From Caldicoprobacter guelmensis (lineage in GTDB: Bacteria > Bacillota > Clostridia > Caldicoprobacterales > Caldicoprobacteraceae), in NCBI RefSeq assembly GCF_016908415.1, contig NZ_JAFBDW010000002.1:124001-188000 (forward strand): 64,000 nt of DNA, read 5' to 3'. Of this stretch, positions 57,114 to 64,000 are shown piece after piece. Both the position numbers and the translations under genes were made by a program. Below the pieces are notes generated by a model. That model ran no database searches, was not told the origin of the DNA, and saw nothing but the letters and a program-made list of their open reading frames with translations. Each line of letters starts with the position of its first letter. Position 1 is the stretch's first letter.

Positions 57114-58121
57114 ATGATCAGGCAGCGAATAGAAGAGCTGGAAGAAAGAATCCTTTCACCGTATGCTTGCCTAAGCAGCCGGACAAGGGGAAGGCAGTAT
57201 CCGCTGGAGAAGTGTCAAGTTCGCACCGAGTTTCAACGTGACCGTGACAGGATACTGCACTGCAAGTCTTTCAGGCGGCTGAAACACAAGACACAGGTGT
57301 TTATAGCACCCGAAGGCGATCATTACAGGACGCGGCTTACACATACACTGGAGGTGGCTCAAATTGCGCGCACTATTTCCAGAGCCTTGAGGCTCAATGA
57401 GGACCTGACTGAGGCCATAGCTTTAGGGCATGACTTGGGACATACCCCCTTCGGCCATATAGGTGAAAGGTTTTTGGATAGTGTGACCAGCAATGGCTTT
57501 AAGCACAACCTTCACAGCCTAAGGGTAGTGGATGTGCTGGAAGGGGAAAAGGGCCTCAACCTCACATGGGAGGTTAGAGATGGGATTGTGAACCATACCA
57601 TGTCGAGCAAGCCGCCTGCTACTCTTGAAGGACAGGTGGTAAGGATAAGCGACCGAATTGCATATATAAACCATGACATAGATGATGCCCTGCGGGCTGG
57701 CATCATCACCATGGACGACCTACCAAAGGATTGCATTGAGGTACTGGGCAGGACCCACGGTGAGCGAATTAACACCATGATACTTGATGTGATTGAAAAC
57801 AGCATGGATAGGCCGTTGATAACCATGAGCCAAAAGGTAGGTCAAGCTACCGAAAAGTTAAGGTCTTTTATGTTTGAAAAGGTATACATGGGTTTTGTGG
57901 CCAAAAACCAAGAGGAAAAAGCCAGATACGTATTGGAGCACCTGTATGACTATCTCATGAAACACCCTGAGGCTCTTCCGCCGGAATATCGTTCACTGAT
58001 GGAGGTATATGGCTTGGAACAGGCGGTTTGCGACTATATAGCGGGGATGACTGACCGCTACGCTCTCAAGATGTTTTATACCCTGTTTATCCCCTCTGGA
58101 GTGTTGGGTGTAGGAGTATAA
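57114..58121 (+). CDS. dgt: Deoxyguanosinetriphosphate triphosphohydrolase-like protein
   Basis: The 335-residue HD-domain protein splits dNTPs to deoxynucleoside and triphosphate. SSRTRGRQYPLEKCQVRTEFQRDRDRILHCKSFRRLKHKTQVF is the dGTPase-like N-terminus. The HD residues are in RTRLTHTLEVAQIARTISRALRLNEDLTEAIALGHDLGHTPFGHIGER and VRISDRIAYINHDIDDALRAG. The short type-2 length fits the gene usually placed before dnaG in Clostridia. ATG 57114 has an AGAGGACGGAG site. Confidence 0.93.
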   Translation: MIRQRIEELEERILSPYACLSSRTRGRQYPLEKCQVRTEFQRDRDRILHCKSFRRLKHKTQVFIAPEGDHYRTRLTHTLEVAQIARTISRALRLNEDLTEAIALGHDLGHTPFGHIGERFLDSVTSNGFKHNLHSLRVVDVLEGEKGLNLTWEVRDGIVNHTMSSKPPATLEGQVVRISDRIAYINHDIDDALRAGIITMDDLPKDCIEVLGRTHGERINTMILDVIENSMDRPLITMSQKVGQATEKLRSFMFEKVYMGFVAKNQEEKARYVLEHLYDYLMKHPEALPPEYRSLMEVYGLEQAVCDYIAGMTDRYALKMFYTLFIPSGVLGVGV

Positions 58122-58338
58122 AAGTCACGGGAGATGTTGAAAATACTAGAGGTAGAGCTTTTGCTTTTATGTTCGAGTTAAGGGCAAAAAAAAATAAAGA
58201 GTAAAGAAGGATTTTTGGGGTAGATGTCGAATTATAACCTCTATTTGAACTGTTTAAAACCCCTTTAAAAATTTTATAAAATTTAAAGAGGAAAATCAAG
58301 AGTTATGTCGAATATATTTTGGGTTAGGTGAAGAGAAA
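58122..58338. other. Intergenic region before dnaG-sigA
   Basis: About 217 AT-rich nt. TATAAA/TATAAAAT elements near 58275 may serve as a -10 box for dnaG-sigA, but no convincing -35 stands at the right spacing. No gene, riboswitch or clear terminator is seen. Confidence 0.4.
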
Positions 58339-60171
58339 ATGGGAATATTCCTCCCCGATGAGTGGATTGATGAGGTGAGAGAGAGAAATGATATAGTCGA
58401 TGTAATATCGGAATACGTACATTTAAAACCTCAAGGTAGAGGTTTTGTTGGGTTGTGCCCTTTTCATGCTGAAAAGACTCCATCTTTCCACGTCAATCCC
58501 GAAAAGCAGCTGTACCATTGCTTTGGGTGTGGTGTGGGAGGCAATGTTTTTACCTTCATAATGGCAGTGGAAAAGCTGGAGTTTGTGGAAGCGGTAAAGT
58601 TCTTGGCGGAGCGAGTGGGCATGGCTCTGCCTCAAACTACCGATGCGGAAGAGTTTATAAGGTCAAAGAGCAGGACAGAAAGGATATATGAAGTCAACCG
58701 TGAGGTTGCAAGGTACTACCACAGAATGCTGTTTTCGCCTGAGGGGGGACAAGCGCTTTCTTACTTGAAGGCCCGAGGTCTAGACCTTAATATCATCAGG
58801 AGATTTGGTATAGGCTATGCTCCAGATGGCTGGGAAAATGCAAAACAATACCTCTTGAAGCAGGGTTTTGAAGAGGAACTTCTCATCCAGGCAGGTATAG
58901 TGGTCTCCACTAAAGGTAGAACCTATGACAGGTTTCGCAATCGGGTGATTTTCCCCATCATCAAGCCCAGGGGGTTGGTGGTGGGGTTCGGTGGAAGGGT
59001 GCTTGATGATTCGCTTCCTAAGTATTTGAATTCGCCCGAAAGCCCGGTTTTTCACAAAGGCAGTACTCTATTTGGCCTAAACCTTGTGAGGAAAGCTTCT
59101 TCGCTTGACTATATTATCATAGCAGAGGGGTATATGGATGTGGTAACCCTCCATCAGTTTGGCTTTAAAACTGCGGTGGCATCGCTGGGGACGTCGCTGA
59201 CGCAGCAGCAGGCAAAGGTCATAAGGCGGTATACCCAACAGGTATATATAGCTTATGATGGCGATGCAGCCGGGCAAAAGGCCACTCTGAGGGGGCTTGA
59301 TATACTTCAGGATGCAGGGCTTAAAGTAAAGGTTATCCTGTTTCCCCAAGGCATGGACCCCGATGAAGTCTTGAGGAAATATGGTGCCGAATTCTTTAAA
59401 AAGCTTATGGACAAGGCTGTGCCTTTAGTGGATTACAAGCTTGACAGGCTACGCAGCCAGTATGACCTTCAAACTTCCGAAGGACGGGCAAGATACGCCA
59501 CGGAAGCTGCTAAGATATTGATACAAGTGCCCAATTTGCTTGAGAGGGATGTCCATATACAGCGTTTGGAAGCTCAGACGGGTTTTTCATCCAGGCTTTT
59601 GTATCAGCAGATTGCTCAGCTTGAGGGTTCGGCGCAAAAAGAGGGTGTAAAAAGGCAATTGATTGGTAATAATAGGTATATCGATAAGATGCCTGGTGGA
59701 AAGGAGTCCATGCCTAGTCATATAAAAGCAGAAAGGTATTTGGTCAACTTGATGGCAAGCAGCAATTGGTTGGCGAAAAAGGTAGTTGAGAAAGTTGAAC
59801 CACAGTATTTTGAAGAGCCCATAAATAGGGAAATCTTTAACATAGTTGTGGAGCTTCTTAATTCGGGTAAGGAGGTCAGTATTCCGCAGGTTTTGAGTAG
59901 TATACAGGACCAGGATAAAATACAGCAAATGGTTGAAATATTTGAATTGCCTGTGGAGTACGATAATATTGATAAATTTATTTCGGATTGCATAGATGAG
60001 ATAATGTATCACAATTTGGAAAAGCGCAGACAGGAGGTTGTAAGGTTAATAAGGCAAATGGAACAGGAAGGGAAACAGGCAACCGACACCTACAGAGCCC
60101 TGCTGAGCGAGATGGCTGTATTGACCAGAAAGGTTGCAGCAAGCCGACACAGAAAGGAGGGGATATTATGA
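58339..60171 (+). CDS. dnaG: DNA primase
   Basis: DnaG lays RNA primers at the replication fork. The 610-residue protein has the CHC2 zinc ribbon (CPFHAEKTPSFHVNPEKQLYHCFGCGVGGN), the catalytic RNAP basic motif (RNRVIFPI), the TOPRIM domain with LNLVRKASSLDYIIIAEGYMDVVTLHQFG and VYIAYDGDAAGQKAT, and a C-terminal DnaB-interacting helical domain. The end (EEINREIFNIVVELLNSG-like, then KRRQEVVRLIRQMEQEGKQATDTYRALLSEMAVL) is normal. It overlaps sigA by 4 nt, the classical macromolecular synthesis order. Confidence 0.96.
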   Translation: MGIFLPDEWIDEVRERNDIVDVISEYVHLKPQGRGFVGLCPFHAEKTPSFHVNPEKQLYHCFGCGVGGNVFTFIMAVEKLEFVEAVKFLAERVGMALPQTTDAEEFIRSKSRTERIYEVNREVARYYHRMLFSPEGGQALSYLKARGLDLNIIRRFGIGYAPDGWENAKQYLLKQGFEEELLIQAGIVVSTKGRTYDRFRNRVIFPIIKPRGLVVGFGGRVLDDSLPKYLNSPESPVFHKGSTLFGLNLVRKASSLDYIIIAEGYMDVVTLHQFGFKTAVASLGTSLTQQQAKVIRRYTQQVYIAYDGDAAGQKATLRGLDILQDAGLKVKVILFPQGMDPDEVLRKYGAEFFKKLMDKAVPLVDYKLDRLRSQYDLQTSEGRARYATEAAKILIQVPNLLERDVHIQRLEAQTGFSSRLLYQQIAQLEGSAQKEGVKRQLIGNNRYIDKMPGGKESMPSHIKAERYLVNLMASSNWLAKKVVEKVEPQYFEEPINREIFNIVVELLNSGKEVSIPQVLSSIQDQDKIQQMVEIFELPVEYDNIDKFISDCIDEIMYHNLEKRRQEVVRLIRQMEQEGKQATDTYRALLSEMAVLTRKVAASRHRKEGIL

Positions 60172-61253
60172 AAAACGAAGAAAACAAGCAAAAGAATGAT
60201 AAACTGAAGAAGATAAAAGAGCTGATTGACAGGGGTAAAGAAAAGGGTGTCTTGACGTATAAGGAAATAATGGATGTATTGGAGGATGTTGACTTGGACC
60301 CCGAGCAGATCGAGAAGATATATGACACCCTTGAATCCTTGGGCATAGATGTGCTGGATGAAGAAGCAGTACCTGAAGATATAAACCTTGAGGAAGATTT
60401 GGACCTTAGCCTTCCTGAAGGCGTTAGCATAGATGACCCCGTGAGGATGTACCTTAAGGAGATAGGGAAGGTACCTCTGCTTACTGCAGAGGAGGAGATA
60501 GAGCTTGCCAAGAGGATGGAACAGGGCGATGAGGAGGCAAAGAGGAGGCTGATTGAGGCCAATCTCCGCTTGGTGGTCAGCATTGCCAAGCGGTACGTGG
60601 GACGGGGAATGCTTTTCCTTGACCTTATACAGGAAGGCAACCTGGGCCTTATCAAAGCGGTGGAAAAATTTGATTACAGGAAGGGTTATAAGTTCAGCAC
60701 ATACGCTACCTGGTGGATCCGCCAGGCCATAACCAGGGCTATAGCTGACCAGGCCAGGACCATAAGAATTCCGGTTCATATGGTGGAGACCATCAATAAG
60801 CTTATCAGGGTCTCGCGACAACTGCTTCAGGAATATGGCCGTGAACCCCAGCCTGAAGAGATTGCGAGGGAGATGGGCATCTCAGAGGAAAAGGTGAGGG
60901 AAATATTAAAGATTGCCCAGGAACCCATTTCGCTTGAAACTCCGATAGGGGAAGAGGAGGACAGCCACCTGGGAGATTTCATACCCGATGAGGACGCCCC
61001 TGCACCGGCTGAGGCAGCTGCCTATAACCTGCTCAAGGAACAGCTTAAGGAAGTGCTCGATACGTTGACGCCGAGGGAGGAAAAGGTTTTAAGGTTGCGA
61101 TTTGGGCTTGACGACGGCAGGGCGCGCACGTTGGAAGAAGTGGGAAGGGAGTTTAACGTCACCAGGGAGAGGATTCGCCAGATTGAAGCCAAGGCGTTAA
61201 GGAAGCTAAGGCATCCCAGCAGAAGCAAGAAGCTCAAGGATTTTCTGGACTGA
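60168..61253 (+). CDS. sigA: RNA polymerase primary sigma factor
   Basis: The 361-residue sigma-70 has region 1.2 (DDPVRMYLKEIGKVPLLTAEEEIELAKRMEQGDEEAKRRL), 2.1-2.4 (LIEANLRLVVSIAKRYVGRGMLFLDLIQEGNLGLIKAVEKFDYRKGYKFSTYATWWIRQAITRAIADQARTIRIPVHMVE), region 3, and 4.1-4.2 (LTPREEKVLRLRFGLDDGRARTLEEVGREFNVTRERIRQIEAKALRKLRHPSRSKKL). The acidic N-terminal region is short, as in Firmicutes. It is co-transcribed and coupled with dnaG (ATGA overlap). Confidence 0.98.
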   Translation: MKNEENKQKNDKLKKIKELIDRGKEKGVLTYKEIMDVLEDVDLDPEQIEKIYDTLESLGIDVLDEEAVPEDINLEEDLDLSLPEGVSIDDPVRMYLKEIGKVPLLTAEEEIELAKRMEQGDEEAKRRLIEANLRLVVSIAKRYVGRGMLFLDLIQEGNLGLIKAVEKFDYRKGYKFSTYATWWIRQAITRAIADQARTIRIPVHMVETINKLIRVSRQLLQEYGREPQPEEIAREMGISEEKVREILKIAQEPISLETPIGEEEDSHLGDFIPDEDAPAPAEAAAYNLLKEQLKEVLDTLTPREEKVLRLRFGLDDGRARTLEEVGREFNVTRERIRQIEAKALRKLRHPSRSKKLKDFLD

Positions 61254-61320
61254 AGGGTTCGGCATCGTCAAAAATAAAAGGAGGTGCTGGATCCTTCTTT
61301 TTCTGCGAATTTTTTACCTA

Positions 61321-61349
61321 TTGACTGAACAAGGGGGTTGCGGTATAAT
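61321..61349 (+). promoter_or_regulatory. Predicted promoter of the CAT-anticodon tRNA
   Basis: TTGACT (61321-61326), exact 17-nt spacer and perfect TATAAT (61344-61349). Confidence 0.75.
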
Positions 61350-61356
61350 ATCATTT

Positions 61357-61386
61357 GCAGTTGTTTGTTGGCAACTGCGGGGTTTT
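61357..61386 (+). other. Hairpin at the 5' end of the tRNA precursor
   Basis: GCAGTTG (61357-61363) pairs with CAACTGC (61372-61378) and is followed by GGGGTTTTTG, directly after the predicted transcription start. It may protect the precursor or act as a weak attenuator. Confidence 0.5.
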
Positions 61387-61389
61387 TGT

Positions 61390-61465
61390 GGGCCTTTAGC
61401 TCAGCGGTCAGAGCAGCCGGCTCATAACCGGTTGGTCCGGGGTTCGAATCCCTGAAGGCCCACCA
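61390..61465 (+). tRNA. tRNA with CAT anticodon (Met, or Ile2 read with lysidine)
   Basis: A 76-nt cloverleaf: acceptor GGGCCTT pairs with AAGGCCC, D arm with AGCTCAGCGGTCAGAGC, anticodon stem CCGG/CCGG with loop CTCATAA, T arm GGGG-TTCGAAT-CCCT, and encoded CCA. The loop CTCATAA and the body resemble tRNA-Ile2 as much as elongator tRNA-Met; initiator features (mismatched first pair, three GC pairs in the anticodon stem) are absent. The identity cannot be settled by eye. Confidence 0.92.
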
Positions 61466-61646
61466 TTTTATTTGTTATTGGCTGGCTGAGATAAAGTTTA
61501 AGTGAGAGCATAAAAATGTTTTAAAATTCGTAGTCTAAAGTTGATAGTGGTGGTAGTCTCGGTTGATAAGGAAAATCTGTAGATTTTATTGAAATAAGTT
61601 TAACTAAAATGCTGGTGGCATGTAAAAGGCTTTTTTGAGTAACAAC

Positions 61647-61676
61647 AACGCCGGGTAAAAACGGTGTTTTTTTATT
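61647..61676 (+). terminator. Terminator upstream of trmK
   Basis: AACGCCG pairs with CGGTGTT around an 8-nt loop, followed by TTTTTATTT. The stretch from the tRNA to here (61466-61646) shows no gene. Confidence 0.65.
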
Positions 61677-61688
61677 TAAGGTGATGAG

Positions 61689-62393
61689 ATGCGGTTGAAA
61701 GATAGGTTGCTCAGCGTTGCTAGGATGGTGCCTCCTTCAAAGTGCGTTGCGGATGTGGGGGCCGATCACGGGCGGCTTCCCGTTTGGCTGGTCAAAAACG
61801 ACATTGTAGAAAGAGCCATTGTGACTGATATAAGCGCTGCGTCGCTTAAAAAAGCGGAGGCGCTCATAAAGGAGTATGGGTTGGAAGATAAAATTGAGAC
61901 AAGGGTGGGAGATGGCCTGTCGGTCATACACCCGGGTGAGGTGGATACGGTGGTAATGGCTGGAATGGGGGGCCTGCTGATAAGGGATATTTTAAGTAGG
62001 GCTCCTCAGGTGGCGGCCAGCGTTGAAACCTTTGTGCTGCAGCCGATGAAAGGTCAGAGCTTGCTAAGGAGATGGCTGGTTGACAATGGATATATGATGG
62101 TGGATGAATCGCTAGCGCGTGAAAACGGCAAGTTCTATGAGGTCATTGTAGCCCGGCATGGCAGGCAATACATCCCTGAGGATGTCTATTATGATATAGG
62201 GTATATGCTCATTAAAAAGAGGGATCCCTTGCTCAAGGAGTTTATAGAACACAAAATGGCCAAGGCAGCGGCCATCATACAGCAGCTGGAGACGCAAGGG
62301 ATGCCAGACTCTAAAAAAGCGCTTGACGAATTCAAACGCAAGCTAGAAAGTTATAAGGAGGTTTACCTATGGGTTACACGGTACGACAGGTGA
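61689..62393 (+). CDS. trmK: tRNA (adenine(22)-N(1))-methyltransferase
   Basis: TrmK methylates A22 in the D arm. The 234-residue protein has MRLKDRLLSVARMVPPSKCVADVGADHGRLPVWLVKNDIVERAIVTDISAASLKKAEALIKEYGLEDKIETRVGDGLSVIHPGEVDTVVMAGMGGLLIRDIL, the complete SAM-binding fold with VGADHG and AGMGG, and FVLQPMKGQSLLRRWLVDNGYMMVDE. A helical C-terminal end completes it. It overlaps nif3 by 25 nt, as in Bacillus yqfN-yqfO. Confidence 0.95.
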   Translation: MRLKDRLLSVARMVPPSKCVADVGADHGRLPVWLVKNDIVERAIVTDISAASLKKAEALIKEYGLEDKIETRVGDGLSVIHPGEVDTVVMAGMGGLLIRDILSRAPQVAASVETFVLQPMKGQSLLRRWLVDNGYMMVDESLARENGKFYEVIVARHGRQYIPEDVYYDIGYMLIKKRDPLLKEFIEHKMAKAAAIIQQLETQGMPDSKKALDEFKRKLESYKEVYLWVTRYDR

Positions 62394-63493
62394 TAAAGGT
62401 GATGGAAGAGATAGCTCCTTCTTACCTTGCGGAGGAATGGGATAATGTAGGCCTGCTCGTGGGGGGATTGGAAGATGAGGTGCGAAAGGTCATGGTGTGT
62501 CTGGATGTAACTGAGGATATAGTATATGAGGCCGTACGAAAGGGGGCTAACATGCTCATCTCGCACCACCCTGTCATATTTGAAAAGTTGAGAAGCCTCC
62601 GCAGTGATGTGGGCAGGGAGCGACTGGTGTATCTTCTGGCGCGCAACGGCATAGCAGCCTATTGTGCTCATACCAACCTGGACAAGGTGTCTGGCGGAGT
62701 GGATGACGTTTTGGCCGCGCGTTTGGGCCTGCAGGATGTCAAGCCTTTGAGCGTTGACCAGAGGGAAAGGCTGTACAAAATAGTGGTGTTTATTCCAAAG
62801 GGGCATGAGGATAGGGTTATGGATGCTATGGCCGGGGCGGGAGCAGGATGGATAGGCAATTACAGCCACTGCACCTTTCAGATTAACGGCACAGGTACCT
62901 TTATGCCCCTCGAAGGAACCAATCCCTATATTGGCCAGCAGGGACGGCTTGAAAGGGTAGAAGAGGTGCGGCTGGAAACTATTGTTTCAGCGAATCGGCT
63001 GGATAGGGTTATCAAAGCCATGCTTGAGGTTCATCCTTACGAAGAAGTGGCTTATGATGTATATCCGCTAGCCAATCGCATTGAAAAGCACGGCTTAGGA
63101 AGAATTGGGAAACTGCAGCACAGCATGTTGCTTAAGGAATTTGTAGATAAAGTATGTAACGATTTAGGTGTTTCAAATGTTCAAGTGGCAGGGTGGAGGG
63201 ACACAGAAATACAAACGGTGGCAATTTGCGGGGGAGCGGGTGGTAGCCTGATAAGCAAGGCTTATTCAAGCGGTGCCCAGGTTTTTTTGACAGGTGAATT
63301 GAAATACCACGAAGCCCAGGCTGCAGCAGAGTTGGGCATGGTCGTAATAGCCGTAGGGCATTACCCCACCGAAGTCTTCATAGTCCAAGAACTAGTTTAT
63401 CGTTTACAAAAAGCATTTGATGCTTTAAAATATGAAATAGAAGTATTTGCCGCTGAGACTATGAGTGATATTTATAAGAAGGTGGGGAGATAG
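62369..63493 (+). CDS. Nif3-like dinuclear metal centre protein (YqfO type)
   Basis: The 374-residue protein has the Nif3 metal-binding halves. N-terminal: VIKVMEEIAPSYLAEEWDNVGLLVGG, MLISHHPVIFEKL and YCAHTNLDKVSGGVDDVLA. C-terminal: VAICGGAGGSLISKAYSSGAQVFLTGELKYHEAQAAAELGMVVIAVGHYPTE. In between is the about 100-residue insert (YKIVVFIPKGHEDRVMDAMAGAGAGWIGNYSHCTFQINGTGTFMPLEGTNPYIG) of the long Firmicutes form. It forms a hexameric ring in relatives. Its true function is still unknown. It has been called GTP cyclohydrolase 1 type 2. Confidence 0.93.
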   Translation: MGYTVRQVIKVMEEIAPSYLAEEWDNVGLLVGGLEDEVRKVMVCLDVTEDIVYEAVRKGANMLISHHPVIFEKLRSLRSDVGRERLVYLLARNGIAAYCAHTNLDKVSGGVDDVLAARLGLQDVKPLSVDQRERLYKIVVFIPKGHEDRVMDAMAGAGAGWIGNYSHCTFQINGTGTFMPLEGTNPYIGQQGRLERVEEVRLETIVSANRLDRVIKAMLEVHPYEEVAYDVYPLANRIEKHGLGRIGKLQHSMLLKEFVDKVCNDLGVSNVQVAGWRDTEIQTVAICGGAGGSLISKAYSSGAQVFLTGELKYHEAQAAAELGMVVIAVGHYPTEVFIVQELVYRLQKAFDALKYEIEVFAAETMSDIYKKVGR

Positions 63494-63564
63494 GGTGCCC
63501 TTTTTTAATTTTTTTTGTGCGGGGGTTGAGTGCATTATGTAAAGGTTGAAAGGAGGTTGCGTTC

Positions 63565-64000
63565 ATGGGCCAGTTGGACCTGTTGTGGGAGTACCAGAAT
63601 CTTGATTTGGCTTTGGATAAGTATGACAAAATGAGAAAAAATTCTCCTTTGCGGAGTAAGCTGATAGAGCTTAAAAACTATTTGATGCAGCAACAAGAAT
63701 ACTTGGTGAAGCTTAACGAAGAGGCCGAAAAGAAAAACCATATATTGAACAGGATCAATCACGAGTATGAGGATATCGTGAAGGCTTTTAAATCGGGTTT
63801 TGATAAGGTGGAATCTGGACAGGTTCGAAGCGTCAAGCAACTGGAAGAAATGCAAAAAGTGGCGATGGAGCTTAAAGAAAAGCTGAGCAAGAAAGAGGAA
63901 GAGATACGGAACCTGCTTAAGGATATTCAAAACCTCTCTAATAAGTTGGAAGATATACGTGTTCGTATGGTGAAAGCCAAAAAAGAATATAGTGATACAA
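63565..64000 (+). CDS. Coiled-coil protein with expected C-terminal zinc ribbon, cut by window edge
   Basis: The frame opens at ATG 63565 (MGQLDLLWEYQNLDLALDKYDKMRKNSPLRSKLIELKNYL) behind AGGAGG and runs off the right edge after 145 codons. The visible part is nearly all heptad coiled coil, rich in Glu and Lys (EKLSKKEEEIRNLLKDIQNLSNKLEDIRVRMVKAKKEY). The gene after nif3 in Firmicutes usually encodes a C4-type zinc-ribbon protein of about 230-240 residues with this coiled coil; the ribbon itself lies beyond the window. Its role is unknown. The short T-rich stretch at 63500-63520 (GGTGCCC, then T runs) may be a weak terminator after nif3. Confidence 0.75.
   Translation, partial: MGQLDLLWEYQNLDLALDKYDKMRKNSPLRSKLIELKNYLMQQQEYLVKLNEEAEKKNHILNRINHEYEDIVKAFKSGFDKVESGQVRSVKQLEEMQKVAMELKEKLSKKEEEIRNLLKDIQNLSNKLEDIRVRMVKAKKEYSDT

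Noticed and set aside
60168..61253. Long minus-strand frames across sigA and dnaK
   Set aside because: They are antisense shadows of purine-rich coding strands without ribosome-binding sites or recognisable domains.
61254..61312. Terminator after sigA (AAGGA/TCCTT with T run)
   Set aside because: The stem is only about 5 bp with a large loop; too weak to call.
1..64000. CRISPR array, prophage or rRNA genes
   Set aside because: No regularly spaced short repeats, phage structural genes or rRNA sequence were seen.

Overview
The window looks like the chromosome of an anaerobic, endospore-forming member of the Clostridia, probably a thermophile of the Thermoanaerobacterium / Caldanaerobius / Mahella kind. 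The grounds are spore genes (gpr, spoIIP, yqfC, yqfD), a HrcA/CIRCE heat-shock operon, pyruvate phosphate dikinase beside dgt-dnaG-sigA, AG-rich Shine-Dalgarno sites with frequent TTG and GTG starts, and a purine-rich coding strand. The genus is inferred, not shown.

Left part (1-12.4 kb): a purine permease (cut by the window edge) faces left, with what looks like the tail of an IS605-type element in its leader. To the right is a complete branched-chain amino-acid ABC transporter operon, livJ-H-M-G-F, plus a CBS-ACT protein. Next come a lone CofE-like (F420 ligase family) gene, a three-gene redox operon (GlpA-like FAD enzyme with BFD-type iron-sulfur tail, NAD/FAD oxidoreductase, DUF1667) and a small zinc-ribbon protein.

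Accessory island (13.3-20.9 kb): two copies of one DDE insertion sequence in direct orientation, one intact and one with an exact 799-bp internal deletion, bracket AT-rich cargo. The cargo is an IS66 remnant joined to a small lipoprotein gene, an unrecognised protein, a shortened GNAT acetyltransferase and a radical SAM/SPASM-like protein. The island lies directly upstream of the degV ribosome-binding site. The 7-mer ATGTAGT at both outer edges suggests it may have moved as one composite unit.

Right part (21.3-64 kb): core genome in an order closely matching the Bacillus subtilis rpsT-sigA region: lysA; holA, rpsT; gpr-spoIIP; lepA-hemW; hrcA-grpE-dnaK-dnaJ-prmA-rsmE-mtaB; a HIT protein; rpsU; nfeD-floA-x; yqfC-yqfD-phoH-pgpH-ybeY-dgkA/PAP2-cdd-era-yqzL-recO; ppdK; dgt; dnaG-sigA; a CAT-anticodon tRNA; trmK-nif3 and a coiled-coil zinc-ribbon protein. 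Set into this order is a four-gene folate operon (a PTPS enzyme with a CExxHGH motif, folE2, folP, folK) that lacks folB. The PTPS enzyme probably supplies the missing aldolase-type step. No CRISPR array, prophage or rRNA was seen.
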